Origin: JBHHYU01 sp046757725
Lineage (GTDB): Bacteria > Desulfobacterota > Binatia > UBA9968
Length of the DNA: 64,000 nucleotides
Assembly (NCBI GenBank): GCA_046757725.1
Contig: JBHHYU010000008.1
Location: 3,453-67,452 of the forward strand
Direction: 5' to 3'
Part shown: positions 16,647-25,800 of the stretch, piece by piece
How positions within the stretch are numbered: position 1 is the first letter of the stretch
Layout of the letters: each line of letters starts with the position of its first letter
Notes under the pieces: model-generated
Database searches by the model: none
Told to the model about the DNA's origin: nothing
The model's input: only the letters and a program-made list of their open reading frames with translations
Made by a program: the position numbers and the translations under genes

Positions 16647-17908
16647 GTCAGGTTTACAACTGGCAACTCGGCCGCAAGATGGATTATCCCTTTCCGGCCG
16701 CATATCCGAAGCGGCAGTTCGCCTTTGTCTTTAATATCAACCGCTGCATCGCCTGCCAGACCTGTACCATGGCCTGCAAATCAACCTGGACCTTCAGCAA
16801 GGGCCAGGAACATATGTGGTGGGCCAACGTCGAGACCAAACCTTATGGTGGTTATCCCCAGTTTTGGGACATGAAGATCCTGCGGCTTCTCGAGGAAGCC
16901 AACCCCGGAGGGCAGCAATGGTCGGGAACCCCTTCCGGGAACTCCAAAAACCCCTACGGTCGTTTTGACGGACAAACTATTTTTGAGGCTAAGAAAGCGC
17001 TTCAGCCCGGGAGCTCACGGGTCCTAGGTTACCTTCCCACCGACGAGGAGTGGAACTTTCCCAACATCTATGAGGACAATCCGCTCGGCAAGAAAGGGGT
17101 GCCCAACCAATTCGACACAACCGGAGTGGAGCTGCCCGTACACAAGACCTGGTTCTTTTATCTGGCGCGTATTTGCAACCACTGTACCTACCCCGGGTGT
17201 CTGGCAGCCTGCCCGCGCAAGGCCATTTACAAACGCCCTGAGGACGGCATCGTCCTCATCGACCAGAAGGAGTGCCGTGGCTACCGTAAGTGCGTGGAGG
17301 CCTGCCCTTACAAAAAGGCAATGTATCGGGGCAATACCCGAGTGACCGAGAAATGCATTGCCTGCTACCCACGAGTCGAGGGTAAAGACCCCGAGAGTGG
17401 TGGCCAGCCTATGGAAACGCGTTGCATGGCGGCGTGCGTGGGCCAGATGCGCATGCAGGGCCTAGTCAAAATGAACCGGGACGGCACCTGGACCGAAGAC
17501 CGACACAATCCGATCTACTACCTCGTGCATGTGGCCAAAGTAGCCCTACCGCTTTATCCCGAACTCGGCACTTTACCCAATGGTTACTATATTCCTCCCC
17601 GCTGGGTACCGCGACCTTATCTTCGGCAGATGTTCGGTCCAGGCGTTGACAACGCGATCGAGCGTTATATTAACCCGGACCGAGAACTCCTTGCGGTCCT
17701 GCAGCTTTACCGGCGCTCCAACCGAATCATCTTCCGCTATGAAATTAAGAAGGGGCCAAAGATCTATGAGGCCACGCACCGCGGCCGGAAAGTGACGCTG
17801 TACAACGACACCATTATCGCTTATGGCCGAAACAACAAGGAGATCTTCCGAACCACTGTTGAGGAGCCGGTTTATGTACGGTCGAAAAAACATGCCAACT
17901 CGATATGA
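16643..17908 (+). CDS. nxrB: Nitrite oxidoreductase-type Fe-S subunit (NxrB-like)
   Basis: A 421-residue electron-transfer subunit with four cysteine groups for [4Fe-4S]/[3Fe-4S] clusters; the first is C35, C38, C41 and C45. The opening MSQVYNWQLGRKMDYPFP is very close to Nitrospira NxrB, which is also about 430 residues. It has no signal of its own and would be exported by riding on the Tat-bearing NxrA. The ATG at 16643 overlaps the preceding TGA (ATGA). A longer start nine codons up is not supported by a ribosome site. It relays electrons from the Mo site to the haem-b domain. Confidence 0.88.
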   Translation: MSQVYNWQLGRKMDYPFPAAYPKRQFAFVFNINRCIACQTCTMACKSTWTFSKGQEHMWWANVETKPYGGYPQFWDMKILRLLEEANPGGQQWSGTPSGNSKNPYGRFDGQTIFEAKKALQPGSSRVLGYLPTDEEWNFPNIYEDNPLGKKGVPNQFDTTGVELPVHKTWFFYLARICNHCTYPGCLAACPRKAIYKRPEDGIVLIDQKECRGYRKCVEACPYKKAMYRGNTRVTEKCIACYPRVEGKDPESGGQPMETRCMAACVGQMRMQGLVKMNRDGTWTEDRHNPIYYLVHVAKVALPLYPELGTLPNGYYIPPRWVPRPYLRQMFGPGVDNAIERYINPDRELLAVLQLYRRSNRIIFRYEIKKGPKIYEATHRGRKVTLYNDTIIAYGRNNKEIFRTTVEEPVYVRSKKHANSI

Positions 17909-17997
17909 AGAGATAAAGAGCCCGTATTCCGTTCGTTTTCATTTCCTCCTGCGCAACGTCCGGCGCCTTCAGGTCACCCACAGTTCAGGAGATCGTG

Positions 17998-18801
17998 ATG
18001 AAACCTGAAAATCTGAGAAAAGAACAAGAGGTCAGGGAGGGCGATCTAGCCCTCTGCCGAGCCACTCTGTATAGCGCGCTGGCGCTCGGCTTCCGACCGC
18101 CCACAGAGGAAACATTAACTCGCCTCGCCTCTACGGAGGGTGCAACGGTTTTGGCCGGCGCAGCGGCGCTGCTGGACGGACAGCACCAGGTAACCCTCAC
18201 CTCCGCCGCAGAGGATCTCAGCAAAATAAAAAAAACCTCCGTATCAGAGCTCGAAGTCTCATTCTGGCGCCTATTCGGCCATACCGTACGCGGCCAGGTA
18301 CCCCTATATGAAACCGAGTACGGTGTTGATTCTCTTTTCCAGCAACCGCAGGAATTGGCAGACCTATTAGGTTTTTACCACGCATTCGGTCTCGCCTTAG
18401 ACCCGAAAGAACACGAACGGGCAGATCATGTTAGTTGCGAACTCGAGTTTCTCTCCTTTCTTGCCCTCAAAGAGGTCTACGGCTTGGAGCAACGGGACGA
18501 CCCTATGCTGGAAGAGACACGTAAGGCCGCGCGCACCTTCTTACGGGATCATCTCGGTCGGTTCGCGCCTGCCTTCACCAGGAAGCTTTCTCGTGAAGAC
18601 CGGGAGGGCTTTTACGGGGCTCTAGGTGAGCTCTGCGCGAGGTTTGTGATCGAAGATTGTACCCGACTCAGCGTGTCGGTCGGCCCAGAGAGTTTAGGCT
18701 TGCGTCCAGCTGCTGAAGATCAAGTGCCGATGGCATGTGACAATGGAGCGGAGTGCACTGAGTTGTCCGGCGCTTGCGAACAGGAAATAATGGAAAAATG
18801 A
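17998..18801 (+). CDS. TorD/NarJ-type chaperone for the molybdoenzyme
   Basis: A 267-residue, mainly helical protein of the TorD/DmsD/NarJ fold. The region from about residue 95 holds PLYETEYGVDSLFQQ, and further on ADHVSCELEFLSFLALKE, both standard for chaperones of type II DMSO-reductase-family enzymes. It would hold the Mo subunit in the cytoplasm until cofactor loading is complete. ATG at 17998 follows AGGAG by six bases. The C-terminal tail has four cysteines in 30 residues, which is unusual for the family. It sits 89 bases after nxrB. Confidence 0.85.
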   Translation: MKPENLRKEQEVREGDLALCRATLYSALALGFRPPTEETLTRLASTEGATVLAGAAALLDGQHQVTLTSAAEDLSKIKKTSVSELEVSFWRLFGHTVRGQVPLYETEYGVDSLFQQPQELADLLGFYHAFGLALDPKEHERADHVSCELEFLSFLALKEVYGLEQRDDPMLEETRKAARTFLRDHLGRFAPAFTRKLSREDREGFYGALGELCARFVIEDCTRLSVSVGPESLGLRPAAEDQVPMACDNGAECTELSGACEQEIMEK

Positions 18802-19754
18802 GCCCTGGGGTTCTTCTCAGTTACGACTCCAGTTTAATGGAAGAGGCTGTCTTCCTCGCTTTGCAGGGACATCCGGCCGCCGTGGAATTTTTCGGTGAGC
18901 GCAACAAACTCTACGAAATCAGTGATTCGGAGGAACAAGAGCGTGCCTTTCGGGATTTCCATTGCGCCTGGTTTACCCGTTTAGAATTCGCCGACCAGAT
19001 CGAAAAGGCAGTCAACGAACACCCTTTTCTTACTTCCAGTGTCAGGCGCTGTGTCGTAGCTTGCGTCTCAAGAAAGCAAGATGAAGGAGCTGAACTCTTT
19101 GTCGGTTCCCAAGCAGAAAACAGCGAAAAAGAGCGTCGTACGGTGCGAATCCTATTGAGACCTGAATCATTTCTTGACTCCCTTACTCTACTAAGACTGC
19201 TTCGCCATGAACTTTTGCACATCACGGACATGCTCAGCACTAGCTTCGGCTATGACCCGATCCTACCGAAGGCACCAGGCGGGCCCGCCTATGACCAATT
19301 ACTACAAGACCGCTACCGTGTCCTGTGGGATGCAACGATAGATGGTCGAATGGTGCGGCGCGGCTGGGCGCCCGATTCGATCCGTGTAGAGCGCCTTTGT
19401 GAATTCCGCCATGCCTTTCCCATGTTCAGGGAAGCGGCCTCTCAGCTGTTTGATCGCTTTTTCGACCAAGAGCCACATACGCATGGCGAATTGGTTACAT
19501 TCGCCTGCAACCCCATGGCCGCCGTAGATGACTCACCAATGACGCGCAGCCCCGGAAGCCGGTGCCCTCTTTGCGGTTTTCCAACGTATGCGTTCGAGCC
19601 GGCGCCTGAGCACCTGCCTCTAGAGGTCCTCTCTCAGATCACTCAAGACTTTCCGCGGTGGCGCCCAACTCAGGGTCTTTGCACCCAGTGTGCGGATCTT
19701 TACCGGGCACGTTGGGCCTCGTCTCGTGCAGAGAGTCCTTTTCCGGGAACATAG
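18798..19754 (+). CDS. Unknown protein with HELLH metal site and C-terminal zinc ribbon
   Basis: A 318-residue cytoplasmic protein. Residues 137-141 are HELLH, the zinc-metallopeptidase core, within a helix (LLRLLRHELLHITDM). An acidic helix around DRYRVLWDATIDGRM may supply the third ligand. The C-terminal part holds two CxxC pairs, C256/C259 and C295/C298, as a zinc ribbon. Its ATG overlaps the chaperone stop codon (ATGA), so the two are coupled. I do not recognise the family. Its position suggests a part in maturing or checking the exported enzyme, such as peptide removal, but this is inference only. Confidence 0.75.
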   Translation: MSPGVLLSYDSSLMEEAVFLALQGHPAAVEFFGERNKLYEISDSEEQERAFRDFHCAWFTRLEFADQIEKAVNEHPFLTSSVRRCVVACVSRKQDEGAELFVGSQAENSEKERRTVRILLRPESFLDSLTLLRLLRHELLHITDMLSTSFGYDPILPKAPGGPAYDQLLQDRYRVLWDATIDGRMVRRGWAPDSIRVERLCEFRHAFPMFREAASQLFDRFFDQEPHTHGELVTFACNPMAAVDDSPMTRSPGSRCPLCGFPTYAFEPAPEHLPLEVLSQITQDFPRWRPTQGLCTQCADLYRARWASSRAESPFPGT

Positions 19755-19845
19755 CCACATCCTCGCGTTGATTGACAGCCGGGAGAAACGCTACCTCGCA
19801 GCAACCGCCTTGCTCATTCCAGCCTAGGAATTATCTGTAAAATTA

Positions 19846-19858
19846 TTGTAGTATACAA
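19846..19858 (+). promoter_or_regulatory. Palindrome before the thiolase gene, probable GntR operator
   Basis: TTGTA-GTA-TACAA is a perfect dyad four bases before the thiolase ATG. GntR proteins of the FadR/FCD group bind short sites with GT and AC half-sites of this kind, and such a regulator is the next gene of the operon. It is placed to block transcription start or translation. Confidence 0.5.
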
Positions 19859-19862
19859 AGTG

Positions 19863-21389
19863 ATGGCTAAGGTCTATGTCGCCGGCGTGGGAATGACAAA
19901 ATTCGGGAAGAGCCCTCAATCGCTGGTTGAGCTTTTTTGTGAAGCTGCTTCCCGCGCCCTCTCAAACTCATCGTTCCAGGAAATGGATGCCTTGTACATT
20001 GGCGCCATGAACCCCGAACAGTTTACGGGAGAGAGCAATATCGCGTCGCATATCGTCGATGCCTTAGGTGGAACCGGTTTGCCCGCACTCAGGATAGAAA
20101 CGGCCTCCTCCGCCGGGGCAGCGGCACTGCTCGCCGCATACCAGGCAGTGGCCTCGGGGTATTACCGGCGCGTTCTGGTGCTGGCTGGAGAAAAAATGAC
20201 CCATCTCAGCACTAGCGCAACCACTCGGATTCTAGCTGAGGTCATCGACAGGCAAGAGCGACAGTGCGGGGCAACTATGCCGGCCCTAGCAGCCATGATC
20301 ACGGAAAAGTACCGAAAGAGATATCGTCTTTCGGCATCACGTCTGGAGCATATGCTTTGTCGCGTAGCGATGAAAAATCACCGGAACGGCTCACACAACC
20401 CCCATGCGCAGTTTCAAAAACCTCTTTCGGAAAAGGCATACTTTTCGAGCAAGATGATCTCCACGCCACTCAGGCTTTATGATTGTGCGCCCATTACCGA
20501 CGGCGCAGCAGCTGTGATCTTGACCTCGGAACATACGGACCTAGTTATCGCCGGCATAGGGCAGAGCACGGGGCCTGTCAGCCTTAGAGAGCGAGATTCT
20601 TTCACTTCCTTTCCCGCTACCCAGATTGCTGCTGCGAGGGCTTATGAGATGGCTGGTGTCTCCCCTAAGGACATCGATTTTGCGGAAGTGCATGACGCCT
20701 TTACTCCATTTGAAATCATCGGTACGGAAGACCTAGGATTTTTTCCTCCTGGAAAAGGTGGTGAGGCTGTGGAGGCGGGAAAAACTGCCTTGGAAGGGTC
20801 ACTGCCCGTCAACCCTTCGGGAGGTCTCAAATCCCGCGGGCATCCCGTGGGAGCAAGCGGTTTGGCACAGATCGTGGATAACGCAGACCGACTAAGGGGA
20901 AACTCTGAGGCAAAGTCGCGACGCGAGGCCAAGAGGGCCTTGGCTCAAAGTATCGGGGGCCTAGCCGCCAACAACTTTGTGACCATCCTCGAGCGCAGTG
21001 ACAGCTCGACTCAAGTCCAAAACCTATGGCCTCACCGGTACCCTCCCTCTTCCCTTCGGCGTCTTTCCCAACCTAAGTCGGATCACAAGGCGCCCGGCGA
21101 TGAGGGTCGCATTGAAACGTTTACAGTTCTTCATGTCACCCCTGATGGCTTCCTTCCTCCTCTGGCACTTGCTCTCATTCGTGACAAGCTCGGACGCCTC
21201 CATATGGCCCGGGGAGAGGATATCTCCCTTCTAAAAATCGGAAGAGAAGTGTACCTACGTCAAGGGGTGGATGGTTATTATTTTACGGTAAAGAGCCACC
21301 TGCGTCGAGTCATGGATTCCATAGAAAAAGTTTTAGGGCGGCTTCCTCCATTGCCCCGAAGCAAAAAAACGGCTCACGGCAAAAAGTAA
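19863..21389 (+). CDS. Thiolase-like protein fused to an OB-fold (DUF35-type) domain; nucleophilic Cys replaced
   Basis: A 508-residue protein. Residues 1-378 have the fold signatures of the SCP-x/archaeal-type thiolase group: HDAF at 277-280 and GGLKSRGHPVGASG with H327. The position of the acylated cysteine (usually in E-x-A-C-A-S-G) reads ETASSAG, so Ser82 replaces it. Residues about 415-470 look like the OB-fold half of DUF35, without its zinc ribbon; normally DUF35 is a separate partner. Such Cys-less thiolase homologues paired with DUF35 act as retro-aldolases in sterol side-chain breakdown (Ltp2/ChsH2), a possible parallel. Start chosen as ATG 19863. It has no good ribosome site. Confidence 0.75.
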   Translation: MAKVYVAGVGMTKFGKSPQSLVELFCEAASRALSNSSFQEMDALYIGAMNPEQFTGESNIASHIVDALGGTGLPALRIETASSAGAAALLAAYQAVASGYYRRVLVLAGEKMTHLSTSATTRILAEVIDRQERQCGATMPALAAMITEKYRKRYRLSASRLEHMLCRVAMKNHRNGSHNPHAQFQKPLSEKAYFSSKMISTPLRLYDCAPITDGAAAVILTSEHTDLVIAGIGQSTGPVSLRERDSFTSFPATQIAAARAYEMAGVSPKDIDFAEVHDAFTPFEIIGTEDLGFFPPGKGGEAVEAGKTALEGSLPVNPSGGLKSRGHPVGASGLAQIVDNADRLRGNSEAKSRREAKRALAQSIGGLAANNFVTILERSDSSTQVQNLWPHRYPPSSLRRLSQPKSDHKAPGDEGRIETFTVLHVTPDGFLPPLALALIRDKLGRLHMARGEDISLLKIGREVYLRQGVDGYYFTVKSHLRRVMDSIEKVLGRLPPLPRSKKTAHGKK

Positions 21390-21393
21390 TTCT

Positions 21394-22071
21394 ATGATTA
21401 AGAGACACCCGACCCGCGTAGAGAAGGATTTCAGATCCCTGACGAGACTCCTGACTGAGAAGCTCAAGGACGCAATCGTGAAAGGGAAATTCTCCCCAGG
21501 GGAACGGCTTTCCGAGGAGAAACTCGCGTCGATGCTAAAAGTGAGCCGGGTACCACTGCGGGAGACCTTGCGTCGCCTGGAAGCTGAAGGTTATATCACC
21601 TTTCTCTTCAACAACGAAGTAACGGTCAGCAAACCGCCCGTGGAAGACATTCAAGACTACTACTCCATTGCCAGTGTCCTCGAAGGATTAGCGGCAAGGC
21701 TCGCTGTGGAGCAGGCCCGTCCTGAGGAGATTTCCCGCCTGAAGGAACTACACCAACTCCTGCGGCAGGCTTATCAAGCAAGGGACCTGGAACGGTACTT
21801 TGAAGCCAACAGCAACTTCCATCGCTTTATCGCTGAGATAGCAAGGAACGAGCATCTTTACCGACTCATAAATCAGATGAGACACGAAATCCAAAAAGCC
21901 AGGATTCTTGCTCTGCAGATACCGCAGCGCCTTGATTATTCAATGCGGGAACACGACCAGATCCTCGACGCCTTCCTTAAAAAAAATCCTGAGTTAGCAG
22001 AAGTAACCGTCGTCAAACATCTGGATAACCAGAAGGACGCAATAAAACAGATGTTAGAAGCGGAAGCCTAG
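21394..22071 (+). CDS. GntR-family (FCD) transcriptional regulator
   Basis: A 225-residue GntR regulator: N-terminal winged helix (about 15-75) with RLSEEKLASMLKVSRVPLRETLRRLEAEG, then an all-helical FCD ligand domain with histidines near residues 144 and 190 that could bind a metal and a carboxylic acid effector. It begins four bases after the thiolase stop, so it is in that operon, and probably acts on the palindrome at 19846-19858. The natural effector is unknown. Confidence 0.88.
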   Translation: MIKRHPTRVEKDFRSLTRLLTEKLKDAIVKGKFSPGERLSEEKLASMLKVSRVPLRETLRRLEAEGYITFLFNNEVTVSKPPVEDIQDYYSIASVLEGLAARLAVEQARPEEISRLKELHQLLRQAYQARDLERYFEANSNFHRFIAEIARNEHLYRLINQMRHEIQKARILALQIPQRLDYSMREHDQILDAFLKKNPELAEVTVVKHLDNQKDAIKQMLEAEA

Positions 22072-22144
22072 TAGCATGATGACTGATTAGGAATCGATTC
22101 CAACTCAAAACTACCCCTGAGATCTTGAAGAACAGGCGTTTGGT

Positions 22145-22858
22145 ATGTCAAAGGTTTGGGTTTTACAACATACTCCATGTGAAACCCTGGGCACGATCGC
22201 AGATGTCTTGGAAACCACAGGAATTTCTTCTCAGACTGTTCGTGTCTTTGAAGGAGCGCCCGTACCCAAAAGCATAGGCGATGCCAACGGCCTCATCGTC
22301 ATGGGCGGCCCCATGGGGGTTCATGACCAGTCCCATTGTCCCTTTCTCACAGAAGAAATGCGTCTGATTGGACAGGCTCTCCAGGAAGAGAGACCTGTGA
22401 TGGGAATCTGTTTAGGAAGCCAACTATTGGCCGCGACTTTGGGCGCGCCCGTGATCAAAGGGGAAAGAAAAGAAATTGGCTGGTATTCAGTCACCTTGGG
22501 AGAATCGGCTAAATCCGATGTCTTGTGGGCCGACGTCGAGGCCTCCTTTATGGCCTACCATTGGCACGGGGATGTCTTTGAGTTGCCACGAAATGCGGTG
22601 CCGCTGGCATCCTCAAGTTTAACCAGAACTCAAGCCTTTCGGTATGGTCACCATACGTACGGTTTTCTGTTTCATATGGAGGTCACCAAAAAGATCATCC
22701 AGGGGATGGTTGCGACGTTTACGGATGAGCTTCAAGAGGCGAAGGTGGATGGCGATGAAATCCTCCATCAGGCAGAGGACTATTTACCCCGCCTTCAGAG
22801 AATCGGCAGCTTAGTTTTTAAGCGGTGGGCAAACACAGTCACAAGAGCAAGCTCATAA
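22145..22858 (+). CDS. Class I glutamine amidotransferase-like protein
   Basis: A 237-residue single-domain GATase1 protein like the GMP-synthase-type amidotransferases encoded alone. The nucleophile elbow is MGICLGSQLLA (Cys near 99), preceded by the oxyanion segment GGPMGVHD; a His in the FLFHMEV context and following Glu complete the triad. These stand-alone proteins act on small amides or gamma-glutamyl compounds; substrate is unknown here. Start ATG at 22145. It ends 18 bases from the convergent RND gene. Confidence 0.8.
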   Translation: MSKVWVLQHTPCETLGTIADVLETTGISSQTVRVFEGAPVPKSIGDANGLIVMGGPMGVHDQSHCPFLTEEMRLIGQALQEERPVMGICLGSQLLAATLGAPVIKGERKEIGWYSVTLGESAKSDVLWADVEASFMAYHWHGDVFELPRNAVPLASSSLTRTQAFRYGHHTYGFLFHMEVTKKIIQGMVATFTDELQEAKVDGDEILHQAEDYLPRLQRIGSLVFKRWANTVTRASS

Positions 22859-22876
22859 AGGCCGGCCTGTGCTTGC

Positions 22877-25800
22877 CTAGGTCTCATCTCCTCTTGCCAT
22901 CCCTGATCCCGTGGTATGGCTCGGCTCTTTAGTCGCAATCACATGATCGGCAACCCTTTGCACACCACGAACCCTGAGATCCAGCCACAACGAATACAAG
23001 GCAGGAATGAGAACGAGGGTAAACAGGGTTGAGAGCGCTAGTCCCCCTAAAACGGCAGAGCCCAACCCCCTGTAGAGTTCGGAACCCGAGCCCCGGGAGA
23101 GGACCAAGGGGAGCATGCCAAAGATAGTCGTGGCGCTGGTCATGAAGATAGGGCGAATCCGGCTTCTAACGCTTAGTAGGAGCGCTTCCTGTGGTGGGTA
23201 GTCTTCCCGCATAAAGTTAAGAGCCTGATGAACAATAAGAATCGCATTGTTGACGACGATACCGGTAAGAATAATGAAGCCTAATATGGTTACAGAATCC
23301 ATCTTGATGCTCGGTTCACTTGCATGAGATAGGCTAACACCGAGGACACCACCCGTCATCGCTAGAGGCACGCTGAACATGATAATTAAGGGGTAAACCC
23401 AAGACTCAAAGAGGGAGCACATGAGCAAGTAGGTCACTACGAGGGCCAGAAGGAACGACCATTTCAGCGCGTTCCAGGCATCAACGAGATTCTGCACCTG
23501 ACCGCTCACATCAATAGAATAGCCAAGAGGGAGTGCCCGCCGAGCTTTGCGGACAATGTTATGCTCTACCTGTTCAAGGGCAGCCGCCAACGGAATCTCT
23601 TCATGAAAATTAGCAGTTAGCTTGATGGCCCGGTCAAGATCCACATGCTCCACCTTCGTCGGTCCCTGAGCCCGTTTGATCACGGCAATGTCCGCGAGCT
23701 TAACCAACCCTCCGGACGGGCTCGAGAGAACCACCTGACCCAGGTTCTGGGTTCGGGCCATCTCAGGGTCGGGCCCTTTTAGAACAATGTCTAACTCCTT
23801 TCCACCTTCCCGGTAAACCCCGGCTAATGTCCCGTCAACCATCGTCTCCACGACCTCACCCACTTCGGAAACGCTGAGTCCAAGGGATGCAATCCGCTCT
23901 CGATCCACTAGGACCTGAAGTTCTGGATTTCCCCACTCAAACGTCGAGTTGACAAAGTTCACCGCAGAGAGACCTTTGACCTTGTCTTCGATGCTACCGG
24001 CAACACCACGGATAATCCCGAAATCATCTCCTTTGACATCAAGCTCAACATTGCTGCCCCCGAAAAACGCCCCACGCTGCCGAAAGAGCGGGGACTGTGT
24101 GATAAAGACTCCTTCGGTACCGGGAATTCCTTTGGAGCGCTGTCGCATCTCTGTAACGACTTTGCGCATCCCCCTGAGGTCGGCATGCTCCCGCTTGACA
24201 CGCCCTCCCATAATCGAGTTGTCCACCCGTACCACCGAAAAGAGCCGTTTCATCTCCGGGATGGCCAGGAATCGGGCTTCAAGCGTCTTAATGATCTTCT
24301 CCTTCTGGTCGATACTCATACCAGGGGGGGTGCGAACAACAACAAAGATGAGGTTGCGGTTTCCCTGCGGCAAATAATCTAGCGGAGGAGCAAACCCGTA
24401 AGCAACGACCAGCGCTCCAAGAATAATACCGGCCACCATACAAACACGTCGCAGTATCCCCTGCCGAAGCCATCCAAGCAGCCCTACGATAGCCTCAACA
24501 AAGGCCGCACCGGCTCGATCCAGGAGACCGCGACCCGCCCGGAGCCATCGGACCTGGAATCGGGTGCGCCCTGAGGAAATACGGGCAGATAGCATGGGAA
24601 CAAACGTCAGGGCAACCACCAGTGATAGTGAGACAGCCACTGAGATCGCGATGGCAATGTCGCGGAAGAGCTGGCCAGCCTCTTGCTGGATGAAAAGAAT
24701 CGGGACAAACACGGCAACGGTCGTTAAAGTTGACGCCAGAATTGCCCCCCACACCTCTTGCGCCCCAGCAAGCGCCGCCTCAAGCGGGCTCTTGCCTATC
24801 TCGCGGTGACGGTGGATATTTTCCAGAACGACGATCGCATTGTCCACTATCATTCCGGTGGCAAAGGCGAGCCCAGCCAGCGTGATGATATTAAGCGACC
24901 TTCCCAGGACATCTAAAACGATGAAGGTGGCCACCACAGAAACCGGAATGGCGAGGCCGATCACGAGGACACTGGAAAGGCTTTGCAGAAAGAGGAGAAG
25001 GACCACGATAGCCATGGCAAACGCGTAGTAAATATTACTCGTCACCAAACCAAGGGAGTCCGTGATATACTCCGTTTCATCATAGACCTGGTTCAGGTGA
25101 ATTCCCCTATCTTTGTAAAGCTTGTCATTTAGATAGGTTAATTCAGCCTTGATCCCCTTCATCACCTTTACGGTATTGGCGCCTGATCGGCGAAGCACAC
25201 CGAGCCCGATGGCTGGACGGCCGTTGTTCCTGACAACAAAATCCCGGTCCTCATGGCCGAAGGCTACGCTGGCAATGTCTCGGATGTAGACCGGCCCGCT
25301 TCGATCCCTGCGGACGATGACATCCTCTATTTGACGGATATCCGTGAACTGGCCCAGGGTTCGGACGACGTGGCGACGCCTACCTTCGCTCAGATCGCCA
25401 CCTTTGATATCCTGGTTTTCCTTGAGGATGGCTGCGCGCACCTCTTTCACGGTGAGCCCTCTGGCAGCCATTGCCTTCGGATCCAAGGTCACGTGAACCT
25501 CCCGATCCTGGCCCCCGAAGCGCCACACCGCCCCAACACCACTGATGCGTTCCAGACGCGGTGCGATGACATCTTCGACCTCTTCCCAGATCTCATTCAG
25601 GTCACGCGCCGTTTCCACGATGATCCAGGCGATCGGACTCTCTTCGTCGGTGTTGACTGCACGGATCTGGGATTCCTCGGCATCCGGTGGAATATCTTTG
25701 ACCAGATCAAGCTTTTCAGACACTCCGAGCCGCGCAACGTCCTTGTTGGTACCCCAGTCAAACTTGAGAATGATCCTGGACTTTCCTTCAATAGAATTTG

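Noticed and set aside
12836..17908. Canonical cytoplasmic narGHJI nitrate reductase
   Set aside because: The Mo subunit has a true Tat signal, there is no narI, the Fe-S ligand set has Asp instead of Cys/His of NarG, and the Fe-S subunit start matches Nxr.
19863..21389. Ordinary acetyl-CoA acetyltransferase
   Set aside because: The acylated cysteine is replaced by Ser82 and the C-terminal OB-fold is foreign to degradative thiolases.
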